This document shows, piece after piece, positions 41,763 through 51,253 of a DNA stretch of 64,000 nucleotides; within the stretch, counting starts at the first letter, position 1, and the number at the start of each line of letters is the position of its first letter. Origin of the DNA: Streptomyces marokkonensis (GTDB lineage Bacteria > Actinomycetota > Actinomycetes > Streptomycetales > Streptomycetaceae); the NCBI RefSeq assembly GCF_008312835.1, contig NZ_VSKS01000008.1:248001-312000 (forward strand), given 5' to 3'. The position numbers and the translations under genes are program-made. The notes below the pieces were generated by a model that searched no databases, was not told where the DNA came from, and was given only the letters and a program-made list of their open reading frames with translations.

Positions 41763-42902
41763 ATGCCCCAGCACGTGCCGTCCCCACTGCGCACCGCGCT
41801 CCCGAGCACGCCGCAGACCACCCCGGCGCTCCCCCCGCATCCGCGCCGGATCGTCTTCCTCGCCCACCGCGACCTGGGCAATCCGTCGGCAGGCGGCTCC
41901 GAGCTGCTGGTCGACCGGCTCGCCGACGGCCTGACCCGGCTGGGCCACCAGGTCACCCTGCTGTGCGGAGGGCCCGCGGCCTTCCGTGACTACCGGGTGG
42001 TGTCGGCGGGCGGCACCTACGGCCACTTCCTGCGCGCCCGGTCCGCCTTCAGCCGTCAGGTCGGCGACTGCGACCTGCTGGTCGAGGTGTGCAACGGCAT
42101 GCCCTATCTGGCGCCGCTGTGGCACCACGGGCCCACACTGTGCCTGGTCAACCACGTTCACACCGATCTGTGGAAGATGCGGTTCGGCGGTCCGCTGGCC
42201 CCGGCCGCGCGGATCGGCCGGAAACTCGAACACTGGGCGCTCACCGGTGCGCGGCAGCACGGGCTGGTCGTCGCCGTGTCGCCGTCCACGGCACACGCGC
42301 TGCGCGGGATCGGCGTACCGCGGGAGCGGATCCGGGTCGTCCACAACGGTGTGGCGGAACCCGGCCCGCGCGCCGAGCGCTCACCCGAACCGCTGTTCGT
42401 GGCGGTGGGCCGGCTCGTCGAGTACAAGCGGATCGATCTGCTGCTGCGGCTCTGGGAGCGGGTGCGGCCGGTCACCGGCGGCCGGCTCGTGATCGTCGGC
42501 GACGGGCCGGAGCGGGAACGGCTGGAACGCCTCGCCGGTCCCGGGGTCCGGTTCACCGGGCATGTCTCCGAGGCGGAGAAGCACCGGCTGCTGTGCGCGG
42601 CATGGCTGTTGCTGCATCCCTCCGCGGTGGAGGGCTGGGGGCTCGTCGTCACCGAGGCGGCGGCCCGGCAGACACCCGCGGTCGCCTTCGACGTCCCCGG
42701 GCTGCGGGATTCCGTGCGGGACGGCGAGACGGGCGTGCTGGCGCGGGGCGAGTCCTCGTTCGCGGCGGCGTGGATCTCGCTGACGCTGGCGTCCCACCGG
42801 CGGGAGCTGATGGGCAAGGCCGCGCGGGAGCACGCGGCGGAGTACCGCTGGGAGCACACGGTACGGCGGTTCCGGGCGGTCGCCCGAGAGGCGGTTCGGT
42901 GA
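41763..42902 (+). CDS. GT4-type glycosyltransferase
   Basis: 379 aa from ATG 41763 (TTGGAG upstream). GT-B fold: N-terminal IVFLAHRDLGNPSAGGSELLVDRLA, C-terminal VAVGRLVEYKRIDLLLRLW, LVIVGDGPERERLERLA and the EX7E nucleotide-sugar site EGWGLVVTEAA. No signal peptide; a cytoplasmic enzyme that builds on a lipid carrier or acceptor at the membrane. First gene of a run linked by 4-bp overlaps. Confidence 0.92.
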   Translation: MPQHVPSPLRTALPSTPQTTPALPPHPRRIVFLAHRDLGNPSAGGSELLVDRLADGLTRLGHQVTLLCGGPAAFRDYRVVSAGGTYGHFLRARSAFSRQVGDCDLLVEVCNGMPYLAPLWHHGPTLCLVNHVHTDLWKMRFGGPLAPAARIGRKLEHWALTGARQHGLVVAVSPSTAHALRGIGVPRERIRVVHNGVAEPGPRAERSPEPLFVAVGRLVEYKRIDLLLRLWERVRPVTGGRLVIVGDGPERERLERLAGPGVRFTGHVSEAEKHRLLCAAWLLLHPSAVEGWGLVVTEAAARQTPAVAFDVPGLRDSVRDGETGVLARGESSFAAAWISLTLASHRRELMGKAAREHAAEYRWEHTVRRFRAVAREAVR

Positions 42903-43657
42903 CGCGTACGCGCCGTGGGGGTGAGGCCGGCTGGAAGGACCCCTCTCTCCGGCGTTCCCTCACTCTCTTCCGTGCCTTCCTGCGCGAGCAGGAGGAGCCC
43001 GATGTCTGTTACTCGCTTCTCGCCCGGGACGCCGTGCGTCAGGTCGAGGCGTACGGCGGGTCCGTCGCCGGGCGGATCGTCGTGGACGTCGGTGGGGGGA
43101 GCGGGCACTTCACCGAGGAGTTCCGCCGGCGGGGCGCCCACGCCTATCTCTTCGAGCCCGATGTGCGGGAGCTGGGTGAGAAGCCGGGCGAGGGGGCCGT
43201 GGTCGCGGACGGGTACCTGCTGCCGCTGGCCGACGGCGCCGCGGACGTCACCTTCTCCTCCAACGTGCTGGAGCACGTGGCGGACCCGCAGACGTTCCTC
43301 AGTGAGCTGGCGCGGGTCACCCGGCCCGGTGGGCTGATCTACGTGTCGTTCACCAACTGGCTTTCGCCGTGGGGCGGTCACGAGTGGGCCCCCTGGCACT
43401 ACCTCGGCGCCGAGCGGGCCCGCGCCCGCTACCGGCGCCGTACCGGCGGGCCGGCCAAGCACACGCTCGGCGAGAACCTCTTCCCGGTGCACATCGGCAC
43501 CACCCTGCGGCAGGTGCGCGCCCGTGACGACGTGCGGATCGTCTCGGCCCGTTCCCGCTACTGGCCGTTCCTGACGGAGACCGTGGTGAAGGTGCCCGGT
43601 CTGCGCGAGTTCGCCACCTGGAACCTCCTCCTCATCCTCCGGCGGTGTCCCGAATGA
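42899..43657 (+). CDS. SAM-dependent methyltransferase 1
   Basis: 252 aa from GTG 42899, overlapping the glycosyltransferase stop as GTGA. Class I motif VVDVGGGSGHFTEEF, then SNVLEHVADPQTFLSELARVTRPGG. Substrate not evident; given the operon, methylation of a sugar or lipid-linked glycan is likely. The stop overlaps the next gene as ATGA. Confidence 0.87.
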   Translation: MTRTRRGGEAGWKDPSLRRSLTLFRAFLREQEEPDVCYSLLARDAVRQVEAYGGSVAGRIVVDVGGGSGHFTEEFRRRGAHAYLFEPDVRELGEKPGEGAVVADGYLLPLADGAADVTFSSNVLEHVADPQTFLSELARVTRPGGLIYVSFTNWLSPWGGHEWAPWHYLGAERARARYRRRTGGPAKHTLGENLFPVHIGTTLRQVRARDDVRIVSARSRYWPFLTETVVKVPGLREFATWNLLLILRRCPE

Positions 43658-46600
43658 CGACCACGCTCCAGGCTCCCCCTCCGGCAGCCGTCCCCTCGCG
43701 TGCGACCACCACGGGCCCTCCGGAGGGCCCGCGGTCGCGCCGCTGGCTGCTCGGCTTCTGGGCGGTGGTGTTCGTCCTGTTCCTGGCGGTGCAGCCGGGC
43801 CGGCAGACGTTCGACACCAAGCTCGGCGTCACCGTCGACCCGGGGCAGTTCCTCGCGGATCTCGGCCAGTTGTGGCACGACCGGGGCTCGTTCGGCGGTA
43901 TCTCCGACCAGTACATCGGCTATCTCTGGCCGATGCTGCCGTTCTACTGGCTGGCCGACCTGGTACGGCTCCCGGTGTGGCTCGCGGAGCGGCTGTGGAT
44001 GTCGCTGATCGTGTCGGTGGCGTTCTGGGGCGCGCTGCGGCTGGCGGAGCGGCTGCGCGTGGGCAGCGGGGCGTCCCGGCTGCTCGCCGCGACCGCGTAC
44101 GCGCTGTGGCCGGTGTTCACGGCGGTCGTCGGTTCGACGTCGGCCGCCGCGCTGCCGGGCGCGCTGCTGCCGTGGGTGCTGCTGCCGCTGACGAGCGAGC
44201 GGTACGCGGCCAGGGTCGCGGCACTGCGGTCGGCGCTGCTCGTGCCGTTCATGGGCGGGGTCAACGCGGCCTCGACGCTGGCGTCCCTGCTGCCGGTCGG
44301 GCTGTATCTGCTCTCCCGCCCGCCGGGACCGCGGCAGCGCAAGCTGATCGCCTGGTGGGCGCCCGCGGTGATCGTGGCGACGGCCTGGTGGTGGATCCCG
44401 CTGCTGCTGCTCGGGTTCCACGGGGAGAACTTCCTCCCCTACATCGAGTCCGCGCGGACGACGACCGACACGATGGCGGCGACGGAGGCGCTGCGCGGCG
44501 CCGGGAACTGGGTGGCGTACCTGAACTACGGCGAGGCGTGGCTGCCGGCCGGCTGGACCGTGGCAACCTCGGCCCCGGTGATCGTCTGCTCGGCGCTCGC
44601 GGCGGGTCTCGGCCTGGCCGGACTGGCCCGGCGCGACATGCCGGAGCGGCGCTGGCTGGTGCTGACGGTGCTGGTGGCGGCGCTGGTGCTGCTCGCCGGG
44701 TACGGCGGCGCGTTCGGTGCCCCGTTCCACGGGGTGGTGCAGGACTGGCTGGACGGATGGCTGGCGCCCTTCCGCAACATCTACAAGTTCCAGACCGGAC
44801 TGGCGCTGGCGTTCGTGCTGGGCCTGGCGCACCTGGTGGGAGCGGCGGCCCGGGCGCGCGGGGCGCGTCGGGTGCGCGGCCGGCGGTTCGCTCCGCTGGC
44901 CGCCGCGGTCCTGGTGCTGCCGGGGCTGGTGTGGCCGTACCTCAACGGGTCGATCCTGACGCCGGGTTCGTTCCAGGAGATACCCGCGTACTGGAGGGCG
45001 ACGGCCGACTGGCTGGAGGAGAACTCACCGGACTCGCGCGCCCTGGTCGTCCCCGCGACCGCGCACGGCATCCACACCTGGGGATCGACCATCGACCAGC
45101 CGCTGGACGTGGTCGCCGCGTCCCGCTGGGCACAGCGCGACTACGTGCCGTTCGGCACGCCCGGCAACCGGCGCGCGATGGACGCGGTGGAGCAGGCGCT
45201 GCTGACGGGCGGCGCCGTGCCCGGGCTGGCCGACTACCTGAGCCGGGCGGGCGTCCACTACGTCGTGGTCCGCAACGACCTCGACCCCGGCCAGCTCGGA
45301 GCCGTGCCCACCACGGTGGTGAAGCGCACCCTGGAGCAGTCCGGGTACGAGCGGGCCACCGGCCTCGGACCGGTGATGACGGGCGGTGTGATCGCCCCCG
45401 GCACCCCGCTCCAGGTCGAGGGCCTGTATCCGCGGCAGCGGGCGGTGGAGATCTACCGTCCGGCCGGTGCCGGGGTGCCCCGTCCGGGGCAGGCCCGGCT
45501 GCTGCCGGTCGCCGACACGGCCGTGGTCTCCGGCGGTCCCGAGGCGCTGCTGCCGCTGGCGGACGAGCTGCGCGGCCGGCCGGCCGTGCTGACCGGCGAC
45601 GCCCACCCCGGGCTCGGCACCCCGCCGGTGCAGGTGATCGGTGACGGGATGCGACGGGCGGACACCCGGTTCGGGCTGGTCAACGCCAACACGTCGTACA
45701 CGTACACGCGCGACGAGCGCAACGCGCCGGACGCCGCGCAGGACGCGGGTGAACGACCGCACCAGATCCTGCCGACCGAGGGGCTGGAGCATCAGACGGT
45801 GGCCGAGCTGCGCGGCGCCCGCTCGGTGACGGCGTCCTCCTACGGCAACTGGCTGTTCCACCTGCCGCAGTACGACCCGGTGAACGCCTTCGACGGCAAT
45901 CCGGACACCGCGTGGGCGGAGGGCTCGGCGGGCTCTCCGGACGGGCAGTGGCTGCGGATCGCCTTCGACGGCGGCTACGACATGCCGGACTCCGTCGGCC
46001 TCATGCCCCTCCCGCAGAACGGCGTGCGGGCGGCGGTGACCCGGGTGCGGGTGGAGACGGAGAACGGCTCCGCGACGAGCTTCCTCCGGGCCAACGGCAC
46101 CAAGCAGCAGGTCAAGGCGCCCGCGGGTCCGACGGGCTGGATGAAGCTGACCATCGTCGACTCGACGGCCGAGCGCCCCGGACTCGGCGGGGCGGGCTTC
46201 TCGGAGGTCGACCTGCCCGACGTCCAGGTGACGCGGCTGCTGCGGCTGCCCGGCGACGCGGACAAGGCCACGGCCACCGCCCGGATCGTCTCCCTGCACC
46301 GCGCCGCCGACCCCACCGGGCTGTCGCTCGCGCCGGGCGAGGCGGGGCTGCACCGGCGGTTCGACACGGGGACGGCGGGGACGTACGAGGTGCGGGCGAG
46401 CGCGGTGGCCCTGCCGGGCGAGGCACTGGACCGGCTGCTGTACGAGGTGGCGCCCGAGCAGCGGGCACGGATCACCGCCACCGCCGACTCCACGGCCCGC
46501 CTGGGCGCGGGGCTCTCCGCCCGCAATCTGACCGACGGGGACCTGACCACCGCGTGGATCGCGGGCGACCGGCCGGTCGTCCGTCTGAGCTGGGCCGGGA

Positions 46601-48090
46601 AGCGGCCGGTCCGCGAACTGGTGCTGGCCCCGGCCGGCGGGCTGTCCGCGCGCCCCGTCGAGGTGTACATCAGCTCCCCGGACGGCGCGGTCGTCGCCGG
46701 TGTCGACGACAACGGCTGGGTCCGCTTCCCGCCGATCACCACCGACCGCCTCGACATCACGGTCACCCGGACCGCCCCGCTCACCCTGCACAACCCGGCG
46801 GTCGGCGAGGACCTGCAACTGCCGGTGGGGCTGACCGAGGCGTACCTTCCCGACCTCGACGACCACCGCACCCCGCAGCCGTCGGGCACCCGGGAGGTCT
46901 CCCTGGAGTGCGGCAAGGGCCCGGTGCTGGCCGTGGACGGCGAGCTGTACGAGACCGGCGTGCGGGGGACCGTGCGGGACCTGGTGGAACGGCGGCCGGT
47001 CGAGGTGACGCTGTGCCAGGGCGGTGAGGAGGACCGCGAGCTGGAGCTCGCGGCGGGACCGCACCGGGTCGAGGGCGGTGACGCGGGCCCGCTGGCGCTG
47101 ACGGACGTGACCCTGACCGGCGGGACCGTGCCGGAGCCGGCGGGCTCCGACCGCGAGCTGCGGATACGGGACTGGCTGGGCGACCTGCGCGAGGTGAGCG
47201 TCGGCTCCGGAGCGGCCTCGTACCTCACGATGTACGAGAACCACAACGACGGCTGGAAGGCCACGCTGAACGGCGAGGAGCTCACCCCGCTGCGGCTGGA
47301 CGGCTGGCAGCAGGGCTGGCGGATCCCGGCGGGCGCGGGCGGCACGGTGAAGCTGTCCTACGAGCCGGCGAAGACGTACGACGCCGGCCTGATCGGCAGC
47401 GGGGCCGGCATCGCGGTGCTGATCGGTCTGGCGCTGTGGCGCCGGAAGGCCGCCGGCCCCGACGCGCCGCAGCCGGTTCCGCCGGCGCCCGGCCCGTGGC
47501 TCGGCGCGGTGGCGCTGACACTGGTCGGCGTGGTGATCGCGGGCTGGTGGGCGCTGCTGGTGCCGGGCCTGGCACTGCTGGCGTGGCGCAGGCACACGCT
47601 GCTGGTGCCGATCGCCCTCGCCGCCCTCGCCGGGGCGGGCGTCGTGACGGCGTTCGGCGCGGGCGAGCCGGTGGGCGCGGGTGAGGGAGCGTACGGCCAT
47701 GTGGCCCAGCTGCTGGCGCTGGTCGGTCTGTTCGCGGGTCTGGTCAGCCTCGGCGGGTCGCGCGAGGGCGGCCGGGAACCGGACGGCGGACGTCCGGACG
47801 AACCGGGCACCACGGCGGTCCTGCCCCCGGTCGCGGCACCGGCCGGCGACCTCCGGCCACCGGCACCCCCGCCCCTCGCCGGCACGCAGGCATCCCCGCC
47901 CGCGACCGGACCGCGCGGGGATCGCCACCCGGCCGCCCCGGACGACGAGGCGGCCCCGCACCCGGCCGCCACCACCGGGCCGCGCCCGCCGGAGCCGCCC
48001 CGCGGCCCGGAGCCGCCGCCGGGCGCGGGGACGGACGTACCGCACGTGCCACCGCCGCGCGGCGGCTCGGGGTGGGGCGGGGCCGGATGA
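43654..48090 (+). CDS. AftD-like arabinofuranosyltransferase-family giant membrane protein
   Basis: 1478 aa from ATG 43654. The N-terminal third has about ten membrane segments in a GT-C layout, with acidic loop motifs after the first helix (QTFDTKLGVTVDPGQF, SDQYIGYLWPM). The long outer part includes two discoidin-like modules (NAFDGNPDTAWAEG, NLTDGDLTTAWIAGDRP), then further helices and a Pro-rich tail. This matches AftD, the mycobacterial alpha-(1,3)-arabinofuranosyltransferase that uses decaprenyl-phosphoarabinose. Streptomyces has no arabinogalactan mycomembrane, so the glycan it builds is unknown. Both ends overlap neighbours by 4 bp. Confidence 0.87.
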   Translation: MTTTLQAPPPAAVPSRATTTGPPEGPRSRRWLLGFWAVVFVLFLAVQPGRQTFDTKLGVTVDPGQFLADLGQLWHDRGSFGGISDQYIGYLWPMLPFYWLADLVRLPVWLAERLWMSLIVSVAFWGALRLAERLRVGSGASRLLAATAYALWPVFTAVVGSTSAAALPGALLPWVLLPLTSERYAARVAALRSALLVPFMGGVNAASTLASLLPVGLYLLSRPPGPRQRKLIAWWAPAVIVATAWWWIPLLLLGFHGENFLPYIESARTTTDTMAATEALRGAGNWVAYLNYGEAWLPAGWTVATSAPVIVCSALAAGLGLAGLARRDMPERRWLVLTVLVAALVLLAGYGGAFGAPFHGVVQDWLDGWLAPFRNIYKFQTGLALAFVLGLAHLVGAAARARGARRVRGRRFAPLAAAVLVLPGLVWPYLNGSILTPGSFQEIPAYWRATADWLEENSPDSRALVVPATAHGIHTWGSTIDQPLDVVAASRWAQRDYVPFGTPGNRRAMDAVEQALLTGGAVPGLADYLSRAGVHYVVVRNDLDPGQLGAVPTTVVKRTLEQSGYERATGLGPVMTGGVIAPGTPLQVEGLYPRQRAVEIYRPAGAGVPRPGQARLLPVADTAVVSGGPEALLPLADELRGRPAVLTGDAHPGLGTPPVQVIGDGMRRADTRFGLVNANTSYTYTRDERNAPDAAQDAGERPHQILPTEGLEHQTVAELRGARSVTASSYGNWLFHLPQYDPVNAFDGNPDTAWAEGSAGSPDGQWLRIAFDGGYDMPDSVGLMPLPQNGVRAAVTRVRVETENGSATSFLRANGTKQQVKAPAGPTGWMKLTIVDSTAERPGLGGAGFSEVDLPDVQVTRLLRLPGDADKATATARIVSLHRAADPTGLSLAPGEAGLHRRFDTGTAGTYEVRASAVALPGEALDRLLYEVAPEQRARITATADSTARLGAGLSARNLTDGDLTTAWIAGDRPVVRLSWAGKRPVRELVLAPAGGLSARPVEVYISSPDGAVVAGVDDNGWVRFPPITTDRLDITVTRTAPLTLHNPAVGEDLQLPVGLTEAYLPDLDDHRTPQPSGTREVSLECGKGPVLAVDGELYETGVRGTVRDLVERRPVEVTLCQGGEEDRELELAAGPHRVEGGDAGPLALTDVTLTGGTVPEPAGSDRELRIRDWLGDLREVSVGSGAASYLTMYENHNDGWKATLNGEELTPLRLDGWQQGWRIPAGAGGTVKLSYEPAKTYDAGLIGSGAGIAVLIGLALWRRKAAGPDAPQPVPPAPGPWLGAVALTLVGVVIAGWWALLVPGLALLAWRRHTLLVPIALAALAGAGVVTAFGAGEPVGAGEGAYGHVAQLLALVGLFAGLVSLGGSREGGREPDGGRPDEPGTTAVLPPVAAPAGDLRPPAPPPLAGTQASPPATGPRGDRHPAAPDDEAAPHPAATTGPRPPEPPRGPEPPPGAGTDVPHVPPPRGGSGWGGAG

Positions 48091-49340
48091 GCGCACCCCC
48101 GCGGATCCCCTTCCCCGTCGTCGACGAGGTGTCCCGGCACTGCCTCCAGGAGGAGGAGCCGGAGACGGTGCACATCGAGGTGCACCTCCCCGGGGTCCTG
48201 GACGCCGCCCGCCTGCGCAAGGCGTTCACCGAGGCGCTGCGGCGGCACCCGCGGATCCTCGTGCGGGAGGCACCGAGGCCCTGGTACGGGCGCCGCTACG
48301 AGTGGGAGCCGACCGGCGATCCGGACGTGGAGGCGGTGAGCTTCCCGCCGCCGGGGAAGGACGCCCTGCGGGACGCCCGCGCCCGCGCGCTGGCCGAGGC
48401 GCCCCCGCTCACCGCGTCACCGCCGGTCCGGCTGGAGGTGGTGGGCGGGGAGGGGACCGTTCTCTTCCTCACCATCAACCACACCGCCCTGGACGGTCCC
48501 GCCTGCCTCCGCGTCCTGGCCACCGCCGCCGAGCTCTACGGCGGCCGGGACAACGCCCCGGCCGCCCCGCCCGTGCGGCCCCCCGAGCCACCGCAGGGCC
48601 CGCCGGGCACCCCGTCGAACTGGTCGCTGCCCGCGAGGGTGGCCCGGGGTACGCCCGATTCCTCGCCCGGCAACGGCATGCTCGTCACCGAGCTGCCGCT
48701 GCCGCACCGGCCCAGGGGCGCCCCGTACACCGTCAACGACCAGCTCATGGTCGCCACCGCCCTGACCGTCGTCGACTGGAACCGGCAGCACGGCGCAGCG
48801 CGCCGCCCCCTGCGCATCACCATGCCGGTCGACGACCGTCCCCGGGACACCACGATGCCGATCGGCAACGGCACCCGGCTGGTCGAGGTGCCGTTCGCCC
48901 CGGAGGAGCTGGACTCCCCCGGCATGCCGGAGCTGCTGCGCCGCACCGCCCTGCGCACCCGTGCCCTCAAGTCGCTCCCCCGCCCCCAGCTCGGCCACGG
49001 CGCCGCCCTGCTCACCGCCCCCTGGGCCCCGGTCGCCTGCCGTGCCGCGCTGACCAGGGCGCTGCGCAGGGCCGCGGCGCCCTGGACGTCGACCACGCTG
49101 CTCAGCAACATCGGCCGCATCCCGTACCCGCTGGACTTCGGGGAGGAGGCGGGCCGGGCGCACGCCGTCTGGTTCTCGGCGCCGGCCCGGATGCCCCGGG
49201 GGCTCACCGTCACCACCGCCTCCACCGCGGGCCGGCTGCACCTGGCGCTGCGCTGGTCGCGCACGCTGCTCGGCCCCGGTGACGGCGCCCGTCTGCGCGA
49301 TCTCTTCGCGCACCATCTGCACACCACGGAGGCGACCTGA
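48087..49340 (+). CDS. Condensation-domain acyltransferase (PapA-like)
   Basis: 417 aa from ATG 48087 (ATGA overlap). CoA-dependent acyltransferase/condensation fold with the catalytic His in TINHTALDGPACL (HxxxD) and a C-terminal TLLSNIGRIPYPLDFG strand. PapA/WES-like enzymes put acyl groups on sugars or alcohols; no carrier or adenylation domain is present. In this operon it may acylate the product of the AftD-like enzyme. Confidence 0.82.
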   Translation: MSAPPRIPFPVVDEVSRHCLQEEEPETVHIEVHLPGVLDAARLRKAFTEALRRHPRILVREAPRPWYGRRYEWEPTGDPDVEAVSFPPPGKDALRDARARALAEAPPLTASPPVRLEVVGGEGTVLFLTINHTALDGPACLRVLATAAELYGGRDNAPAAPPVRPPEPPQGPPGTPSNWSLPARVARGTPDSSPGNGMLVTELPLPHRPRGAPYTVNDQLMVATALTVVDWNRQHGAARRPLRITMPVDDRPRDTTMPIGNGTRLVEVPFAPEELDSPGMPELLRRTALRTRALKSLPRPQLGHGAALLTAPWAPVACRAALTRALRRAAAPWTSTTLLSNIGRIPYPLDFGEEAGRAHAVWFSAPARMPRGLTVTTASTAGRLHLALRWSRTLLGPGDGARLRDLFAHHLHTTEAT

Positions 49341-50075
49341 GTGACGACCACCGCACCCCCGCCCCGCGAGCTGCGGGACTTCTACGAGAATCCCGCCGTG
49401 CCCGTCGCCTCGGGCCCTTCGCGCAGCCGCCGCCAGGCCCGCATGCTGGCCCGCGCGCTCGGCCCGGCCGGCGGCGGCCCGCGGACCGTGCTCGACATCG
49501 GCTGCGGCGACGGCTCCGCGGCCGCCACCGCCGCCCCCTTCCTGCGCGGCCACCGCCTGATCGGCGTCGACTGGTCCCAGGACGCCCTCGCCCGCGCCCG
49601 CACCCGGCTGCCGTACGCGGTGCGCGGCGAACTCACCGGCGGAGGGCTGCCGTTCGCCGCCGGGTCGGCCGACGCGGTGCTCTTCAGCGAGGTGCTCGAG
49701 CACCTCGTCGACCCGGACGCCGCGCTCGACGAGATCCGCCGGGTGCTGCGCCCCGGGGGCCATCTGATGCTGTCCACGCCGAACCTGGCCGCCTGGTACA
49801 ACCGCGGTCTGCTGCTCGCCGGGGTGCAACCGGTGTTCTCCGAGGTCAGCCTGCGCGGCATCCACGGGCGCCCGGGCTCGGAGGTGGTGGGACACCTGCG
49901 GCTGTACACGGCGCGCGCGCTCCGCGAGTTCGTGGCCGCGTCCGGTTTCACCGTCGTACGCCTCGAAGGGGCCCCCTTCCACGGCGTACCGCGTGTGCTG
50001 CGCCCGCTGGACCGGCTGGCCTGCGCACGGCCGCCGCTCGCGTCGATCCTGCTGCTGCACGCACGGCGGACGTGA
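49341..50075 (+). CDS. SAM-dependent methyltransferase 2
   Basis: 244 aa from GTG 49341, directly after the upstream TGA with no gap. Class I motif VLDIGCGDGSAAATA, then FSEVLEHLVDPDAALDEIRRVLRPGG. A small methyltransferase like those in polysaccharide clusters. The C-terminal region is rich in Arg and aromatic residues, possibly a membrane-surface contact. Confidence 0.87.
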   Translation: MTTTAPPPRELRDFYENPAVPVASGPSRSRRQARMLARALGPAGGGPRTVLDIGCGDGSAAATAAPFLRGHRLIGVDWSQDALARARTRLPYAVRGELTGGGLPFAAGSADAVLFSEVLEHLVDPDAALDEIRRVLRPGGHLMLSTPNLAAWYNRGLLLAGVQPVFSEVSLRGIHGRPGSEVVGHLRLYTARALREFVAASGFTVVRLEGAPFHGVPRVLRPLDRLACARPPLASILLLHARRT

Positions 50076-50090
50076 GGAGGGCGGGGGGAC

Positions 50091-51017
50091 ATGTGGTGGG
50101 GAGTGGCCGCGGCCCTGTTGGCGAACGTCCTGTACAGCGGCGGGTTCGTCCTGGAGAAGCGGGCGCTCGCCGGTCTGCCCGAAGTGTCGATCCGCCGGCC
50201 GGCCCGGCTGGTGCGGCTGGTGCTCGGCAGCCCGCTGTGGATCGGCGGCTCGCTGGCCCTCGCGGCCGGTTTCGCCGCCCAGCTCGCGGTGTACCGCACG
50301 CTGCCGATCGCCGCCGCGCAGGGCATCTTCGTCTCCGGTCTCGTGCTGCTCGTCCTGCTGTCGTCCCGGCTGCTGGGCGAGGAGACCAGCGGCCGGGAAC
50401 GGTACGCCCTCGGCGCGATCCTGCTCGCCCTGCTGATGGTGGTGCTGTCGCTGCGCGAGAGCGGCGCGGGCGCCGACACGGTGGGGCGGGACGCGCCGTA
50501 TCCGGTGATCCTGCTGGTGTGCGTGCCGGCGCTGGCGGCCGGGGTGTGGCTGTACAGCTCCGCCGAGCGCAACGCCCGCCACCGGCACCGGCTGCCCACG
50601 ACGGGCGTCGAGTACGGCGTGGCCGTGGGCCTGCTCTACGGGGTCAGCTCGCTGGCCATCAAGGGGGTGTCGAGCCACCTGACGACCAGCGGGGCGGGCG
50701 GCGCGGTGCTCGGCCTGCTGCGCTCCCCGTATCCGTATCTGCTGCTGTTCACCGGCGTGTTCGGGCTGGTGATGTCGCAGGCCGCGCTCCAGCGCTGCCG
50801 GGCCTCGCTGATCGTGCCGGTGTGCACGACCGTGACCTGCCTGTTCACGGCGGTGCTCGGCACGCTGTCGTTCGGTGAGCAACTGCCGGACGAGCCGCTG
50901 CGGCTGGCCCTGCGCGTCACGGGCACGGTGCTCGCGGTCGCCGTACTGCTGGCCATGCCCAAGCACGACACCGCACCACAGTCCCCCGTCCCGGCCAAGG
51001 AGTTGACCCGACCGTGA
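50091..51017 (+). CDS. DMT-superfamily (EamA/NIPA-like) membrane protein
   Basis: 308 aa, about nine to ten membrane segments arranged as two similar halves, with helices such as VAAALLANVLYSGGFVLEKRAL and LPIAAAQGIFVSGLVLLVLL. Such carriers include small-molecule exporters, Mg-type NIPA proteins and lipid-linked sugar flippases. In this setting a flippase or subunit of a glycan-export step is plausible. ATG 50091; stop overlaps the next gene as GTGA. Confidence 0.82.
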   Translation: MWWGVAAALLANVLYSGGFVLEKRALAGLPEVSIRRPARLVRLVLGSPLWIGGSLALAAGFAAQLAVYRTLPIAAAQGIFVSGLVLLVLLSSRLLGEETSGRERYALGAILLALLMVVLSLRESGAGADTVGRDAPYPVILLVCVPALAAGVWLYSSAERNARHRHRLPTTGVEYGVAVGLLYGVSSLAIKGVSSHLTTSGAGGAVLGLLRSPYPYLLLFTGVFGLVMSQAALQRCRASLIVPVCTTVTCLFTAVLGTLSFGEQLPDEPLRLALRVTGTVLAVAVLLAMPKHDTAPQSPVPAKELTRP

Positions 51018-51253
51018 AACCCGACGACCCGCTGCTGAGGATCCTCGCCTGTCCGCTCGACAAGGGGCCGCTGCATCTGCTCGCGCCGGACGGCGAGGGG
51101 GACGAGGCGCTGTACAACCCGCGTCTGCGCCGCCGTTACCCGATCGTCGACGGCATCCCGCAACTGCTGCCGTCGTCCGGCGAGCAGGTGTCGGAGGAGG
51201 AGCACGAGCAGGTGCTGACGCGGATGGCCGGGGCCCCGGGGGCGACGCCGTGA
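51014..51253 (+). CDS. Trm112-like small protein
   Basis: 79 aa from GTG 51014. Trm112-type fold: ILACPLDKGPLHLL, then a YNPRLRRRYPIVDGIPQLLP strand. Only one Cys remains, so zinc binding is doubtful. Stand-alone Trm112 proteins in bacteria are mostly unknown in function; in archaea and eukaryotes they activate methyltransferases. It is coupled by 4-bp overlaps to the DMT protein and to an FkbM-type methyltransferase, which suggests it may support that enzyme. Confidence 0.82.
   Translation: MKPDDPLLRILACPLDKGPLHLLAPDGEGDEALYNPRLRRRYPIVDGIPQLLPSSGEQVSEEEHEQVLTRMAGAPGATP

Noticed and set aside
45025-48096. 1023-aa minus-strand frame opposite the AftD-like gene
   Set aside because: No recognisable domain, composition of a shadow frame, and full overlap with a coupled gene on the plus strand.
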